Notes: generated by a model from the letters alone, not told the origin. A stretch of 51,074 nt of DNA from Streptomyces sp. CBMA123 (GCF_014596465.1 NZ_MECK01000301.1:1-51074); one strand, 5' to 3'; counted from the stretch's first letter, positions 16,681 through 24,671 are shown. Numbers and translations are program-made.

Positions 16681-18095
16681 CCACCCCGCCCCCGTCCGGT
16701 ACGGCCACCCGTCCCGGCCCGCAGGAAGCGCCCGCCCCCGTGAAGCCCAAGCACGCCCAGCCCGCAGCCCCCGGCCCGGACCCGTACTTCCCGAACAGCG
16801 GCGACCACCGCTACCGGGTGCACCGCTACGAACTCGCCCTGGACTACCGGCCCGGGCCCAACCGGCTGGCCGCCTCGGCCCGGCTGAGCGCGGTCGCGGA
16901 CGCGGCCCTGGCCGAGTTCGCGCTCGACCTGGCCGAGTTCCGGATCGGGCGGGTGCTGGTCGACGGCAAGGCCGCCCGCTACACCCACCGCGGCGGCAAG
17001 CTGCGGATCCGCCCGGCGAAGGCCCTCCCGCCGGGCGCGGCCTTCACCGTCGAGGTGCACTACACCGGCAACCCCCGGCCGGTGCGCAGCCCGTGGGGCG
17101 GCCTGGGCTGGGAGGAGCTGACCGAGGGCGCGCTGGTGGCCAGCCAGCCGGTCGGCGCGCCGTCCTGGTTCCCGTGCAACGACCGGCCCGCGGACAAGGC
17201 GACCTACCAGGTGGCGGTCACCACGCCGTCCCCGTTCACGGTGCTCTCCGGCGGCCGGCTGCTCACCCGGACCACCCGGGCGTCCAGCACCACCTGGGTG
17301 TACGAGCAGAGCGCGCCGACCTCGCCGTACCTGGTGACGGTCTCCATCGGGCACTACCGGCCGGTGCCGCTCACCGCCCGGGCACCCCAGGGCGGTGTGC
17401 TGCCGCAGACCGGGCACGTGCCGCAGACCGGGTACGTGCCGCAGCGGCTGGCCGAGGACTTCACCCGGGACTTCGCCCGGCAGCCCGAGATGATGGCCCA
17501 CTTCGCCGAGGTCTTCGGGCCGTACCCCTTCGGCGAGTACGCCGTCGTGGTCGCCGACGAGGAACTGGACGTCCCGGTGGAGGCGCAGGGCGTGGCCACC
17601 TTCGGCACCAACCACCTCGGCGGCGGCTGGGAGCGCGAGCGGCTGATCGCGCACGAGCTGGCCCACCAGTGGTTCGGCAACAGCGTCTCGATCGCCGACT
17701 GGCGGCACATCTGGCTCAACGAGGGCTTCGCCAAGTACGCGGAGTGGCTCTGGTCCGAGCACGCCGGCGGCCCGGGCGCGGCCGTGCACGCCGCCGCGGC
17801 GCACCGGCTGCTGGCCGGGCTGCCGCAGGACCTCACGATCGGCGACCCGGGCCGCCGGCTGATGTTCGACGACCGGCTCTACCAGCGCGGCGGCCTGGTG
17901 GTGCACGCGCTGCGGCAGGCGCTCGGCGAGGACCCGTTCTTCGCGATGCTGCGGGACTGGGCCGGCGCCAACCGGCACGGCGTGGTGTCCACCGGCGACC
18001 TCCTCACCCACGCCTCCCGGTACACCACGGCTCCGCTCGGCCCGCTGTTCGAGGCGTGGCTGGAGCGGCCGGAGCTGCCGCCGCTGACGGGCTGA
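16677..18095 (+). CDS. M1 family zinc metallopeptidase
   Basis: 472-residue gluzincin. The zinc site is HELAH (H326, E327, H330) with the third ligand E349 in 'NEGFAKYAEW', the correct 18-residue spacing. The usual GAMEN substrate motif is replaced by 'QGVATFG'. The N-terminal 30 residues are Pro-rich with no signal peptide, and the C-terminal ARM-like domain of long aminopeptidases is missing. An 18-bp in-frame duplication gives 'LPQTGHVPQTGYVPQ' near residue 243. Start GTG 16677 overlaps the synthetase stop (GTGA), so the two are coupled. A zinc aminopeptidase degrades epsilon-poly-lysine in its producer, so this enzyme may trim the polymer or protect the cell (inference). Confidence 0.9.
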   Translation: MTTPPPSGTATRPGPQEAPAPVKPKHAQPAAPGPDPYFPNSGDHRYRVHRYELALDYRPGPNRLAASARLSAVADAALAEFALDLAEFRIGRVLVDGKAARYTHRGGKLRIRPAKALPPGAAFTVEVHYTGNPRPVRSPWGGLGWEELTEGALVASQPVGAPSWFPCNDRPADKATYQVAVTTPSPFTVLSGGRLLTRTTRASSTTWVYEQSAPTSPYLVTVSIGHYRPVPLTARAPQGGVLPQTGHVPQTGYVPQRLAEDFTRDFARQPEMMAHFAEVFGPYPFGEYAVVVADEELDVPVEAQGVATFGTNHLGGGWERERLIAHELAHQWFGNSVSIADWRHIWLNEGFAKYAEWLWSEHAGGPGAAVHAAAAHRLLAGLPQDLTIGDPGRRLMFDDRLYQRGGLVVHALRQALGEDPFFAMLRDWAGANRHGVVSTGDLLTHASRYTTAPLGPLFEAWLERPELPPLTG

Positions 18096-18166
18096 CCGGC
18101 TGACGGGCTCACGGACTGACGGGGAGGCTGCGGGGGTCACGGCGGCTTCGGCCGGCGGGCCCTCGT

Positions 18167-18200
18167 GGCAGGTCTGTTCCGGCAGGTCTGTTCCGGCAGG
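18167..18200. repeat. Tandem repeat, 14 bp x 2.4
   Basis: GGCAGGTCTGTTCC at 18167-18180 and 18181-18194, then a partial copy to 18200, in the gap between the M1 peptidase and the serine hydrolase genes. Confidence 0.8.
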
Positions 18201-18231
18201 TTTATCCGCCTGGTCCGGGACCCGGCTGAGC

Positions 18232-18243
18232 TACTGTCCGTCC
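18232..18243 (+). promoter_or_regulatory. Probable -10 for leaderless serine hydrolase mRNA
   Basis: TACTGT (TANNNT) at 18232-18237, 6 bp before the ATG at 18244, with no Shine-Dalgarno. The transcription start would fall at or next to the start codon. No clear -35. Confidence 0.5.
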
Positions 18244-19650
18244 ATGTCGAAGAGCTCAGACGATCAGATGACCGACCAGTCCGACCAGTTGCTGCCCACC
18301 ACCCGCCGCGCCCTGCTGCACCGCGTCGCCGTCGCCCAGGCCGAGGGCCGCACCCCCTCCCTGGTCGCCGGGGTGGTGCGGGACGGCCGGCTGGTGTGGA
18401 CCGGCGCCCGCAGCATGGTCGACGGGCACGCGCCGGACGCCGACGTCCAGTACCGGATCGGCTCGCTCACCAAGACCTTCGTCGGGGTGCTGGTGCTGCG
18501 GCTGCGCGACGAGGGCTTGCTCGACCTGACCGACCCGCTGGGCCGCCACCTGCCCGGCACCCCGGCCGACGGCGTCACCGTCGCCCAGCTGCTCGCCCAC
18601 TCCGGCGGGATCGCCGCCGAGACGCCCGAGCCCTGGTGGGAGCGGACCGACGGTGCGCTACGGCCCGGACTCGGCGACCTGCTGGACCGGCAGAACCCGC
18701 TCAAGCACCCGGCCGGGCAACGCCACCACTACTCCAACCCCGGCTACGCGCTGCTCGGCGCGCTGGTCGAGAAGCTGCGCGGCGAGCCCTGGGGGGAGGT
18801 GCTGCGCCGCGAGGTCCTGGCCCCGCTCGGCCTGGACCGCACCACCCTGCTGCCCGAACACCCGCACGCCGGGGGCTTCGCCGTCCACCCGTGGGCCGAC
18901 GTCATGCTGCCCGAACCCCTCACCGACACCGGCCTGATGGCCCCGGCCGGCCAACTCTGGTCCACCGGCGCCGACCTGGCCCGCTGGGCGGCCTTCCTCG
19001 CCGCCGGCGACGACCGGGTGCTCACGGCCGACACCCTCGCCGAGATGCGCCGCCCGGCCGTCGGACCGAACGACGCCGACTGGACCTCCGGCTCCGGCCT
19101 CGGCCTCCAACTGCGCCGCCACGAGGGTCGGTTGCTGTACGGCCACACCGGCTCGATGCCCGGCTTCACGGCCGGACTGTGGGTCAGTGCCGAGGACGGC
19201 CTGGCCGCGTTCGCCCTCTCCAACGCCACCAGCGGCACCGACACCCCCCTGCTGGCCGCCCAGTTGATCGGCATCACGGCCGCCCACGAGCCCCGACTGC
19301 CCGCCCCCTGGCGCCCGCTGTCCGAGGTCGACCAGGAGCTGCTGGCGCTCACCGGCCCCTGGTACTGGGGCGCCGCGCCCAACGTCCTGCGGCTGCGCGC
19401 CGACGGCGTCCTGGAGTTGACCCCGCAGGCCGGCGTCCACCGGGGCTCCCGCTTCCGGCCCGAGCCGGACGGCACCTGGCGCGGCCTGGACAATTACCAC
19501 GCGGGCGAGACCCTTCGGGTGGTCCGGCACGCCGACGGCACCGTCAGCCACCTGGACGTCGGCTCCTTCGTCTACACCCGCGAGCCGTACGGTCGACCGG
19601 CCGCCGCCATCCCCGGCGGCGTCGACCCCCAGGGGTGGCGGGCGTTCTGA
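18244..19650 (+). CDS. Serine hydrolase, beta-lactamase class C / EstB-like fold
   Basis: 468 residues. Catalytic motifs of the penicillin-recognising family: SLTK (nucleophile S74, general base K77), YSN (Y163-N165), and HTG (301-303) in place of KTG, which is typical of class C-related esterases and D-aminopeptidases rather than true beta-lactamases. There is no signal peptide, so it is probably cytoplasmic. A C-terminal domain of about 110 residues (from 360) forms a beta-rich tail ('LTGPWYWGAAPNVLRL'). It follows the M1 peptidase by about 150 bp and appears to have its own leaderless promoter, so membership in the synthetase cluster is open. Substrate unknown: ester, D-amino acid peptide or amide. 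Confidence 0.9.
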   Translation: MSKSSDDQMTDQSDQLLPTTRRALLHRVAVAQAEGRTPSLVAGVVRDGRLVWTGARSMVDGHAPDADVQYRIGSLTKTFVGVLVLRLRDEGLLDLTDPLGRHLPGTPADGVTVAQLLAHSGGIAAETPEPWWERTDGALRPGLGDLLDRQNPLKHPAGQRHHYSNPGYALLGALVEKLRGEPWGEVLRREVLAPLGLDRTTLLPEHPHAGGFAVHPWADVMLPEPLTDTGLMAPAGQLWSTGADLARWAAFLAAGDDRVLTADTLAEMRRPAVGPNDADWTSGSGLGLQLRRHEGRLLYGHTGSMPGFTAGLWVSAEDGLAAFALSNATSGTDTPLLAAQLIGITAAHEPRLPAPWRPLSEVDQELLALTGPWYWGAAPNVLRLRADGVLELTPQAGVHRGSRFRPEPDGTWRGLDNYHAGETLRVVRHADGTVSHLDVGSFVYTREPYGRPAAAIPGGVDPQGWRAF

Positions 19651-19670
19651 GCCCACCGGTGATCGCGGCG

Positions 19671-19700
19671 CCGTGACGCGTTCAGCCGTGACGCGTTCAG
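19671..19700. repeat. Perfect 15-bp tandem duplication
   Basis: CCGTGACGCGTTCAG occurs twice back to back, followed by degenerate CCGTGGAGC/CGTGGAGC copies to about 19735. Confidence 0.85.
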
Positions 19701-19765
19701 CCGTGGAGCCGTGGCCCGGCGCGTGGAGCCGTGACGGCTTGGCGCAGCCGACCGGGAGCGGCGGC

Positions 19766-19796
19766 GGGGGCGTGCGCAATGCAGCTGCGCGCCCCC
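19766..19796 (+). terminator. Stem-loop terminator after the serine hydrolase
   Basis: GGGGGC-GT-GCGCA (from 19766) pairs with TGCGC-GCCCCC (to 19796), with a 2-nt bulge and an ATGCAGC-type loop. No U-run beyond GTTGT. Confidence 0.6.
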
Positions 19797-20038
19797 GTTG
19801 TCCACCCCGGCCGAACGACCGCCCGGTGCCGGGCAGATGACCGGCAGGCCACGGGCCGCCACGGGTGGTCCCATTCAACAGGTGCACATCTGCGCTCCGC
19901 CGGGCCGCAACGTGAATTCCAACCGACTTGGAGACACATACGGGGACCGGTCCGCGCCCGACGCCCAACCCCTGCGGGCCGGGACGGCGCCGTGGCGATC
20001 CACGGCACCGCCGATCGTGCTGCCCTGGAGGGTCCGCC

Positions 20039-20875
20039 ATGACCACCGTCCCCACGTACGCTCCGTCCGCAGTCGCCCCCACCCACGACACCCCGGCGGT
20101 CCCCGCGCCCCACCACCGGCCGGCCCCGGCCCCGGCCGACTACACCGTCTCCCTGGCCCGCGACGAGGACGACGTGCGCGCCGCCCAGCGGCTGCGCCAC
20201 CAGGTCTTCGCCGCCGAACTCGGCGCCGTCCTGCACAGCCCCGTCACCGGACTCGACGTCGACCCCTTCGACGAGTACTGCGACCACCTGCTGGTCCGCG
20301 AGGGCGAGGACGGCGCCGTCGTCGGCACCTACCGGATGCTCCGCCCCGAGGCCGCCCGCCGGGCCGGACGGCTCTACTCCGACGGCGAGTTCGACCTCTC
20401 CGCGCTGGCGCCCGTCCGGCCCGGCCTGGTCGAGCTCGGCCGTTCCTGCATCCGACCCGACCACCGGGGCAACGGCGCCGTCATCAACCTGATGTGGGGC
20501 GGCATCGCCCGCTACCTCGCCGACACCGGCAACACCTGGGTCGGCGGCTGCTGCTCCATCGACCTGGCCGACGGCGGCGCCACTGCGGCCCGGGTCTGGG
20601 ACACCGTCAGCGCCAAGTACCTGGCCCCCGAGGAGTACCGGGTCACCCCGCACCGCCGCTGGGACTCCACCGGCGTGCCGCGCGCCGAGCGCGGCGCCCT
20701 GCCCGCCCTGCTCCGCGGCTACCTGCGACTCGGCGCCTGGGTCTGCGGCGAGCCCGCGTACGACCCGGACTTCAACTGCGCCGACCTGTACGTGCTGCTG
20801 TCGCTGGAGCGCACCGACCCGCGCTACCTGCGGCACTTCCTGTCCGGAACGGCCACCCCGGGCGCCTCGTCATGA
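20039..20875 (+). CDS. olsB: Ornithine lipid N-acyltransferase (GNAT, OlsB-like)
   Basis: 278-residue GNAT-fold acyltransferase of the hemolysin-related/OlsB group. After a Pro/Ala-rich 35-residue N-terminus come 'RLRHQVFAAELGA' and 'DPFDEYCDHLLVRE...VVGTYRML', which are typical of the Acetyltransf_5 family. 'VELGRSCIRPDHRGNGAVINLMWGG' is the acyl donor-binding region. OlsB joins a 3-hydroxyacyl group from acyl-ACP to the alpha-amine of ornithine, giving lyso-ornithine lipid. The start is the ATG at 20039 with GGAGGG 7 nt upstream. The stop overlaps the olsA start (ATGA). Assignment rests on family resemblance plus the adjacent PlsC-type gene, the standard olsBA arrangement. Confidence 0.85.
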   Translation: MTTVPTYAPSAVAPTHDTPAVPAPHHRPAPAPADYTVSLARDEDDVRAAQRLRHQVFAAELGAVLHSPVTGLDVDPFDEYCDHLLVREGEDGAVVGTYRMLRPEAARRAGRLYSDGEFDLSALAPVRPGLVELGRSCIRPDHRGNGAVINLMWGGIARYLADTGNTWVGGCCSIDLADGGATAARVWDTVSAKYLAPEEYRVTPHRRWDSTGVPRAERGALPALLRGYLRLGAWVCGEPAYDPDFNCADLYVLLSLERTDPRYLRHFLSGTATPGASS

Positions 20876-21744
20876 GCGTCTGGCTGCCGACCGCGACCTG
20901 CCGCCCGGAGACCTGCCTGGGCGAACGCGCGCCGGAGGTCTCCCACCCCCGGCGGGTGCTGCGACTGACCGCCTGTCTGGTGGCGGTGCTGGCCGGGGTG
21001 CTGCTCAGCCTCCCGGTGCGACTGCTGCCGTACGGCGCCCGGGACCGGCTGATCCGGCTCTGGGCGCGGGTGCTGCTGCGCACCCTCGGGGTGACCGTCC
21101 ACCTCGGGACGCCCCGGACGCCCGGCACACCCGGCTCGGCCGGGGCCGCCGGGGCGGCCGGGGCGGCCGGCGGCACGGCGGTGGCCGCCGACGGGGCCCT
21201 GGTGGTGGCCAACCACGTGTCCTGGCTGGACATCCCGCTGCTCGCGGCCGGGCGGCCGGGCCGGTCCCTGGCCAAGACCGAGGTCCGGCGGTGGCCGGTG
21301 CTCGGGCCACTGGTCGCCTGGGGCGGCACCGTGTTCCTGGACCGCGACCGGCTGCGCACGCTGCCGGACACCGTGGCGACCGTGGCCGAGGTGCTGCGCT
21401 CCGGACACCCGGTGATCGTCTTCCCGGAGGGGTCGACCTGGTGCGGGCGGGAGAGCGGCCGGTTCCGACCCGCGCTGTTCCAGGCCGCGGTGGAGGCCGG
21501 CGCCTTCGTCCAGCCGGTGACCATCCGCTACCGGCTGGCGGACGGACGGTCCACCAGCGCCCCCGCCTTCATCGGCGACGAGGGACTGCTCACCTCGCTC
21601 GCCCGGGTGGTCGCGGTGCGCGGGCTGGTCGCCGACGTCACCTTCCTGCCGCCGATCCCGCCGCCCGGGCCGCAGCCCACCCGGGCGGGCGCCCGACGGG
21701 AACTGGCCCGGGCGGCGCAGGCGGCGGTGGAGGGGATCCGCTGA
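20872..21744 (+). CDS. olsA: Lyso-ornithine lipid O-acyltransferase (PlsC/OlsA-like)
   Basis: 290-residue membrane acyltransferase. An N-terminal TM (about residues 30-52) anchors it. Catalytic motif I HX4D is 'NHVSWLD' (H115, D120) and motif III is 'FPEGST' (184-189). A low-complexity Gly/Ala/Pro/Thr linker (about residues 80-105, 'GTPRTPGTPGSAGAAGAAG') is inserted just before motif I, where PlsC relatives usually have a short loop. With OlsB it would complete ornithine lipid by acylating the 3-hydroxyl of lyso-ornithine lipid. Coupled by ATGA overlap to olsB. A general 1-acylglycerol-3-phosphate acyltransferase role is the alternative. Confidence 0.85.
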   Translation: MSVWLPTATCRPETCLGERAPEVSHPRRVLRLTACLVAVLAGVLLSLPVRLLPYGARDRLIRLWARVLLRTLGVTVHLGTPRTPGTPGSAGAAGAAGAAGGTAVAADGALVVANHVSWLDIPLLAAGRPGRSLAKTEVRRWPVLGPLVAWGGTVFLDRDRLRTLPDTVATVAEVLRSGHPVIVFPEGSTWCGRESGRFRPALFQAAVEAGAFVQPVTIRYRLADGRSTSAPAFIGDEGLLTSLARVVAVRGLVADVTFLPPIPPPGPQPTRAGARRELARAAQAAVEGIR

Positions 21745-21797
21745 GGCGAGGGCTGTCGCGTTGCCCGCGCCGTTCGTGCCGTCCCGGCCAGGCCCCG

Positions 21798-21815
21798 GCT
21801 CCGCTCAGGCGGAGC
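21798..21815. terminator. Hairpin at the end of the MFS gene
   Basis: GCTCCGC (21798-21804) / GCGGAGC (21809-21815) encloses the minus-strand stop codon. Short but perfect; it could act between the convergent olsA and MFS genes. Confidence 0.4.
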
Positions 21816-23373
21816 GGGCTCCGGCCGGTTCCTCCGGCCGCGTCTCGCCGGGAGCGGCCGGGGCGAGCGGACGGGCCCGGCCGAGCAGTACGGCGACCAG
21901 CACGGCCGTGACGGCGAGCAGCACCGAACCGCAGCGCAGCGCGAGGTGGATGCCGTCGACGAAGGCGCCGTCCACCGCCTGCCGCACCGGAGCGGGCAAC
22001 CCGCCGGCCGCGCCCCCGCCGCCGTGCGCCGCCCCGGTGGGCGCGTCCGCGACCGGGCCGACCGCCTCGACCGGAACGCCCAACCGGTGCAGGGCCGAGG
22101 TCAGCTGGTCCGTCATCCGGTTGGTCAGAACGGCGCCGAGCACCGCGATCCCGAGCACCCCGCCGAGTTCGCGCAGGGTGTTGATGGTCGCCGAGGCCAT
22201 CCCGGTCTGCGCCGGGGCGACCCGCTGGAGCACCGCGATCGAGATCGGGGTGAAGGTCAGCCCCATGCCGAAGCCCAGGGTGAAGAGCGTCCAGAGGTAC
22301 TCGAGGTAGCGGGCGTGGTCGCCGTACAGCGACAGCCCGCCCAGACCGACCGCGCACAGCGCCAGCCCGAGCACCATCGGCAGCCGGGGCCCGTACCGGG
22401 CGGCGAGCCGGCCGGACAGCGGACCCGCGACCACCAGCATCACGGTCATCGGCAGCCCGCCGTAGGCCGCGCCGGACGGCGACCAGCCCAGCACACCCTG
22501 CATCAGCAGCGGCAGGAAGAACAGCGCCCCGAACATTCCGAAGCTGACCATGAACCCGCTCAGCAGCGCACCGCTCAGCGCGCCGTCCCGGAACAGCCGC
22601 AGCTCCAGCATCGGCTCGGCCACACGCAGTTCGAGCAGCAGGAAGACGACCAGCAGGGCGACCGCGACCGCTCCGCAGCCGAGGACCCGGGGGTCGGTCC
22701 AGCCGCGCGAGGGGCCCTCAATCAGGGCGTAGACCAGCAGGCCGAGGCCCGCCGCCGAGAGCACGAACCCGCCGAAGTCGATCCGCCGGGCGCGCGGCGG
22801 GATCCCCGGGAGGACCTTGGCGGCGAGCACCACCCCGGCCACCCCGATCGGCACATTGATCCAGAACACGCTGGCCCAGCCGAGGTGTTCGACCATCGGA
22901 CCGCCGATCACCGGGCCGATCGACAGGCCCAGCGCGGACACCCCGGACCACACGCCGATCGCCTTGGTGCGCTCGCCCTCCTCGGTGAACACGTGGCCCA
23001 GCAGGGTCAGACTGCCCGGGGTGAGCAGCGCGGCCCCCACGCCCTGGACCATCCGGCCGCCGACCAGCACCCCGATCGTCCCGGCGAGCGCGGCCACCGC
23101 GGAGCCGAGGGTGAACAGGCTCAGGCCCAGGACGAACATCCGGGTCCGGCCGTAACGGTCGCCGAGCGCACCGCCGGTCAGGACGAGGCCCGCGTAGACC
23201 AGGCTGTAGCCCTCGGCGACCCACTGGAGGCCGCTGATCCCCGAGTCCAGGTCCTGCCCGATGCGGGGCAGGGCGACATTGACGACGACGTTGTCCAACA
23301 TGGCCATGAACATGGCTACGCAGAGCGTCAGCAGCGCCAACCGCTGTCTGCGGCGCGTGCTCGACTCCCCCAT
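21805..23373 (-). CDS. MFS exporter, DHA2 family (14 TM)
   Basis: 522-residue drug:H+ antiporter of the EmrB/QacA type. TM1 carries motif D1 'MAMLDNVVVNVALPRIGQDL'. Motif A follows TM2 ('GGALGDRYGRTRM'), and motif C in TM5 is 'GLSIGPVIGGPMVEHLGW', the antiporter signature. About 14 TM helices, ending in a short Pro/Ala-rich tail. The start is the ATG at 23373 with GGAGGG 7 nt upstream; the 18 codons before it overlap the operator and are not coding. Divergent from the TetR at 23631, with operators at 23394-23449, so probably an inducible efflux pump for an antibiotic or similar compound. Confidence 0.93.
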   Translation of the reverse strand: MGESSTRRRQRLALLTLCVAMFMAMLDNVVVNVALPRIGQDLDSGISGLQWVAEGYSLVYAGLVLTGGALGDRYGRTRMFVLGLSLFTLGSAVAALAGTIGVLVGGRMVQGVGAALLTPGSLTLLGHVFTEEGERTKAIGVWSGVSALGLSIGPVIGGPMVEHLGWASVFWINVPIGVAGVVLAAKVLPGIPPRARRIDFGGFVLSAAGLGLLVYALIEGPSRGWTDPRVLGCGAVAVALLVVFLLLELRVAEPMLELRLFRDGALSGALLSGFMVSFGMFGALFFLPLLMQGVLGWSPSGAAYGGLPMTVMLVVAGPLSGRLAARYGPRLPMVLGLALCAVGLGGLSLYGDHARYLEYLWTLFTLGFGMGLTFTPISIAVLQRVAPAQTGMASATINTLRELGGVLGIAVLGAVLTNRMTDQLTSALHRLGVPVEAVGPVADAPTGAAHGGGGAAGGLPAPVRQAVDGAFVDGIHLALRCGSVLLAVTAVLVAVLLGRARPLAPAAPGETRPEEPAGARSA

Positions 23374-23393
23374 GGAGTTCCCTCCGATCCCAT

Positions 23394-23410
23394 CCCTAAC
23401 AGCGTTAGGG
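23394..23410. promoter_or_regulatory. TetR operator, copy 1
   Basis: Perfect palindrome CCCTAAC-AGC-GTTAGGG, 21 bp upstream of the MFS start codon. The CTAAC/GTTAG arms are of a kind used by tetracycline-repressor-like regulators. Confidence 0.85.
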
Positions 23411-23436
23411 TCCGATGCGACACGCACAGACTGCCC

Positions 23437-23449
23437 CTAACGCTGTTAG
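23437..23449. promoter_or_regulatory. TetR operator, copy 2
   Basis: CTAAC-GCT-GTTAG, the same site as copy 1 in reverse orientation, centres 41 bp apart (about four helical turns). Together they can control both divergent promoters. Confidence 0.8.
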
Positions 23450-23548
23450 TTGGCAAGTCATATCCCCGACCTGCGAAACCACCGGCCGAGCAGCCGTGGC
23501 ACTGTTGACCCGCCACACCGAACCGATCCGCCCGACCCGACCGATCTG

Positions 23549-23610
23549 CCAGGTCTGCCAGGTCTGCCAGATCCGACCGACCCGACCGACCCGACCGACC
23601 CGACCGACCG
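23549..23610. repeat. Microsatellite-like repeats in the tetR leader
   Basis: CCAGGTCTG about three times (23549-23573), then the 9-bp unit CCGACCGAC about four times (23576-23610), just upstream of the TetR start. Length variation here could alter expression (speculative). Confidence 0.8.
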
Positions 23611-23630
23611 CTGGAGGCGTCCGCACAGCC

Positions 23631-24308
23631 ATGCCGGAGAACGACGACGCGACCCCCGCCCTCACCCGCGAAGCCCTCACCCAGGCCGCGCTGCGCGTAC
23701 TGGAGCGGGACGGCCTGGACGGACTCTCGATGCGCAAGGTCGCCGCCGAAGTCGGCGTCAAGGCGGCCTCGCTGTACTGGCACGTCCGCAACAAGCAGGA
23801 ACTCCTCGACCTGCTCAGCGACGCGATCCTCGCCTCGGCCGAACCCCCGCCACGCCAGGACGACTGGCGCACCGAGCTGTACGAGTACTGCGCCACCTAC
23901 CGCCGGCTGCTGCTCGGCAACCGCGACGCCGCCAAGGTGGTGGCCGGCCGCCTCGCTCCCGGGCCGTGCCTGCTCAACCTGATGGAGGACCAGCTCGACC
24001 GGCTCCGCTCCGCCGGCTTCTCCGACGCCGACACGGCCATGGCCAGCTACCTGCTGGGCGCCTTCGTCCAGGGCTTCGTGCTCCAGGAGCAGTCGCCGCT
24101 CTCGGCCGCCGAAGTCCTCGGCACCAGCCGCCGGGACATCGCCGAAGACGCCGGGAACCTCTTCCGCAGCCTGCCCCCGGAGCAGTACCCCAACCTCACG
24201 GACCTCGCCGACCACATCACCGGCCCCAACATGGACGCCCGCTTCGACTTCTGCGTCCACCGCGTCCTCGACGGGCTCGCCGCCCTGCTGCCGCCCGACC
24301 GGCGCTGA
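23631..24308 (+). CDS. TetR family regulator with TetR_C-type ligand domain
   Basis: 225 residues. HTH at about 14-60 ('EALTQAALRVLERDGLDGLSMRKVAAEVGVKAASLYWHVRNKQELLDLLSDAIL'), the wording typical of the tetracycline-repressor C-terminal subfamily. The start is the ATG at 23631 with GGAGG about 12 nt upstream. The open frame extends further 5', but only through the microsatellite and operator, so it is not coding there. It should repress the divergent MFS exporter and itself through the operators at 23394-23449. Confidence 0.92.
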   Translation: MPENDDATPALTREALTQAALRVLERDGLDGLSMRKVAAEVGVKAASLYWHVRNKQELLDLLSDAILASAEPPPRQDDWRTELYEYCATYRRLLLGNRDAAKVVAGRLAPGPCLLNLMEDQLDRLRSAGFSDADTAMASYLLGAFVQGFVLQEQSPLSAAEVLGTSRRDIAEDAGNLFRSLPPEQYPNLTDLADHITGPNMDARFDFCVHRVLDGLAALLPPDRR

Positions 24309-24330
24309 CCGGCGGCGGCTGCGGCTGGCG

Positions 24331-24360
24331 GCTGCGGGCTGCGGGCTGCGGGCTGCGGGC
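24331..24360. repeat. Tandem repeat, 7 bp x 4
   Basis: GCTGCGG repeated from 24331, preceded by degenerate copies from about 24317. Confidence 0.85.
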
Positions 24361-24533
24361 CGGCTATCGGCGTCCAGCGGCGGCGTCGACCGAAGGAGCG
24401 GCGCAGTCGGCTCGGACGGATCGCGGCCGGCCTGACGGCCGCGCTGGGCCGCTGGCTGATCCTCCGCGTCGGCCACCCCTCCTTCGGCACCGCCGTCGGG
24501 CTGGACATCGGGCCCTGCCGGACCCGATCAGCG

Positions 24534-24593
24534 CTCCGCCGGACGCCCCTCCGCCGGACGTCCCTCCGCCGCATGCCCCTCCGCCGCATGCCC
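24534..24593. repeat. Tandem repeat, 15 bp x 4
   Basis: CTCCGCCGGACGCCC, CTCCGCCGGACGTCC, then CTCCGCCGCATGCCC twice: four contiguous units in two variant pairs, about 80 bp upstream of the YdcF gene. Confidence 0.9.
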
Positions 24594-24658
24594 CGCGAAG
24601 CCGTACGCCCCTGGGGTGCCCGGTCATTCGCACAGATGATCTACACGTCCCCTCCCCC

Positions 24659-24671
24659 TACGATACGAACC
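24659..24671 (+). promoter_or_regulatory. Probable -10 for leaderless ydcF mRNA
   Basis: TACGAT at 24659-24664, 7 bp before the ATG at 24672, with no Shine-Dalgarno. A clear -35 is not visible. Confidence 0.55.

Larger units (their letters stand above)
19651..20038. other. Intergenic: repeat, terminator and olsBA leader
   Basis: 388 bp. It contains a perfect 15-bp direct repeat CCGTGACGCGTTCAG (19671-19685, 19686-19700), the stem at 19766-19796, and an AT-richer segment about 19870-19940 likely to carry the promoter of the olsB gene. No gene seen. Confidence 0.55.
24309..24671. other. Intergenic with two tandem repeat arrays and a -10 box
   Basis: 363 bp between the TetR and YdcF genes: 7-bp repeats at 24331-24360, 15-bp repeats at 24534-24593, and a -10-like TACGAT at 24659-24664. 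The plus-strand open frame through this region starts upstream of the real YdcF start and is repeat-derived (Arg/Pro-rich), so it is not annotated. Confidence 0.6.

Noticed and set aside
24534..24593. Possible CRISPR-like array
   Set aside because: Units are contiguous 15-bp repeats without spacers and no cas genes are present.
24573..24671. Longer N-terminus for the YdcF-family protein
   Set aside because: Encoded by the 15-bp repeat array; a -10 box and ATG at 24672, right before the first TM, fit better.
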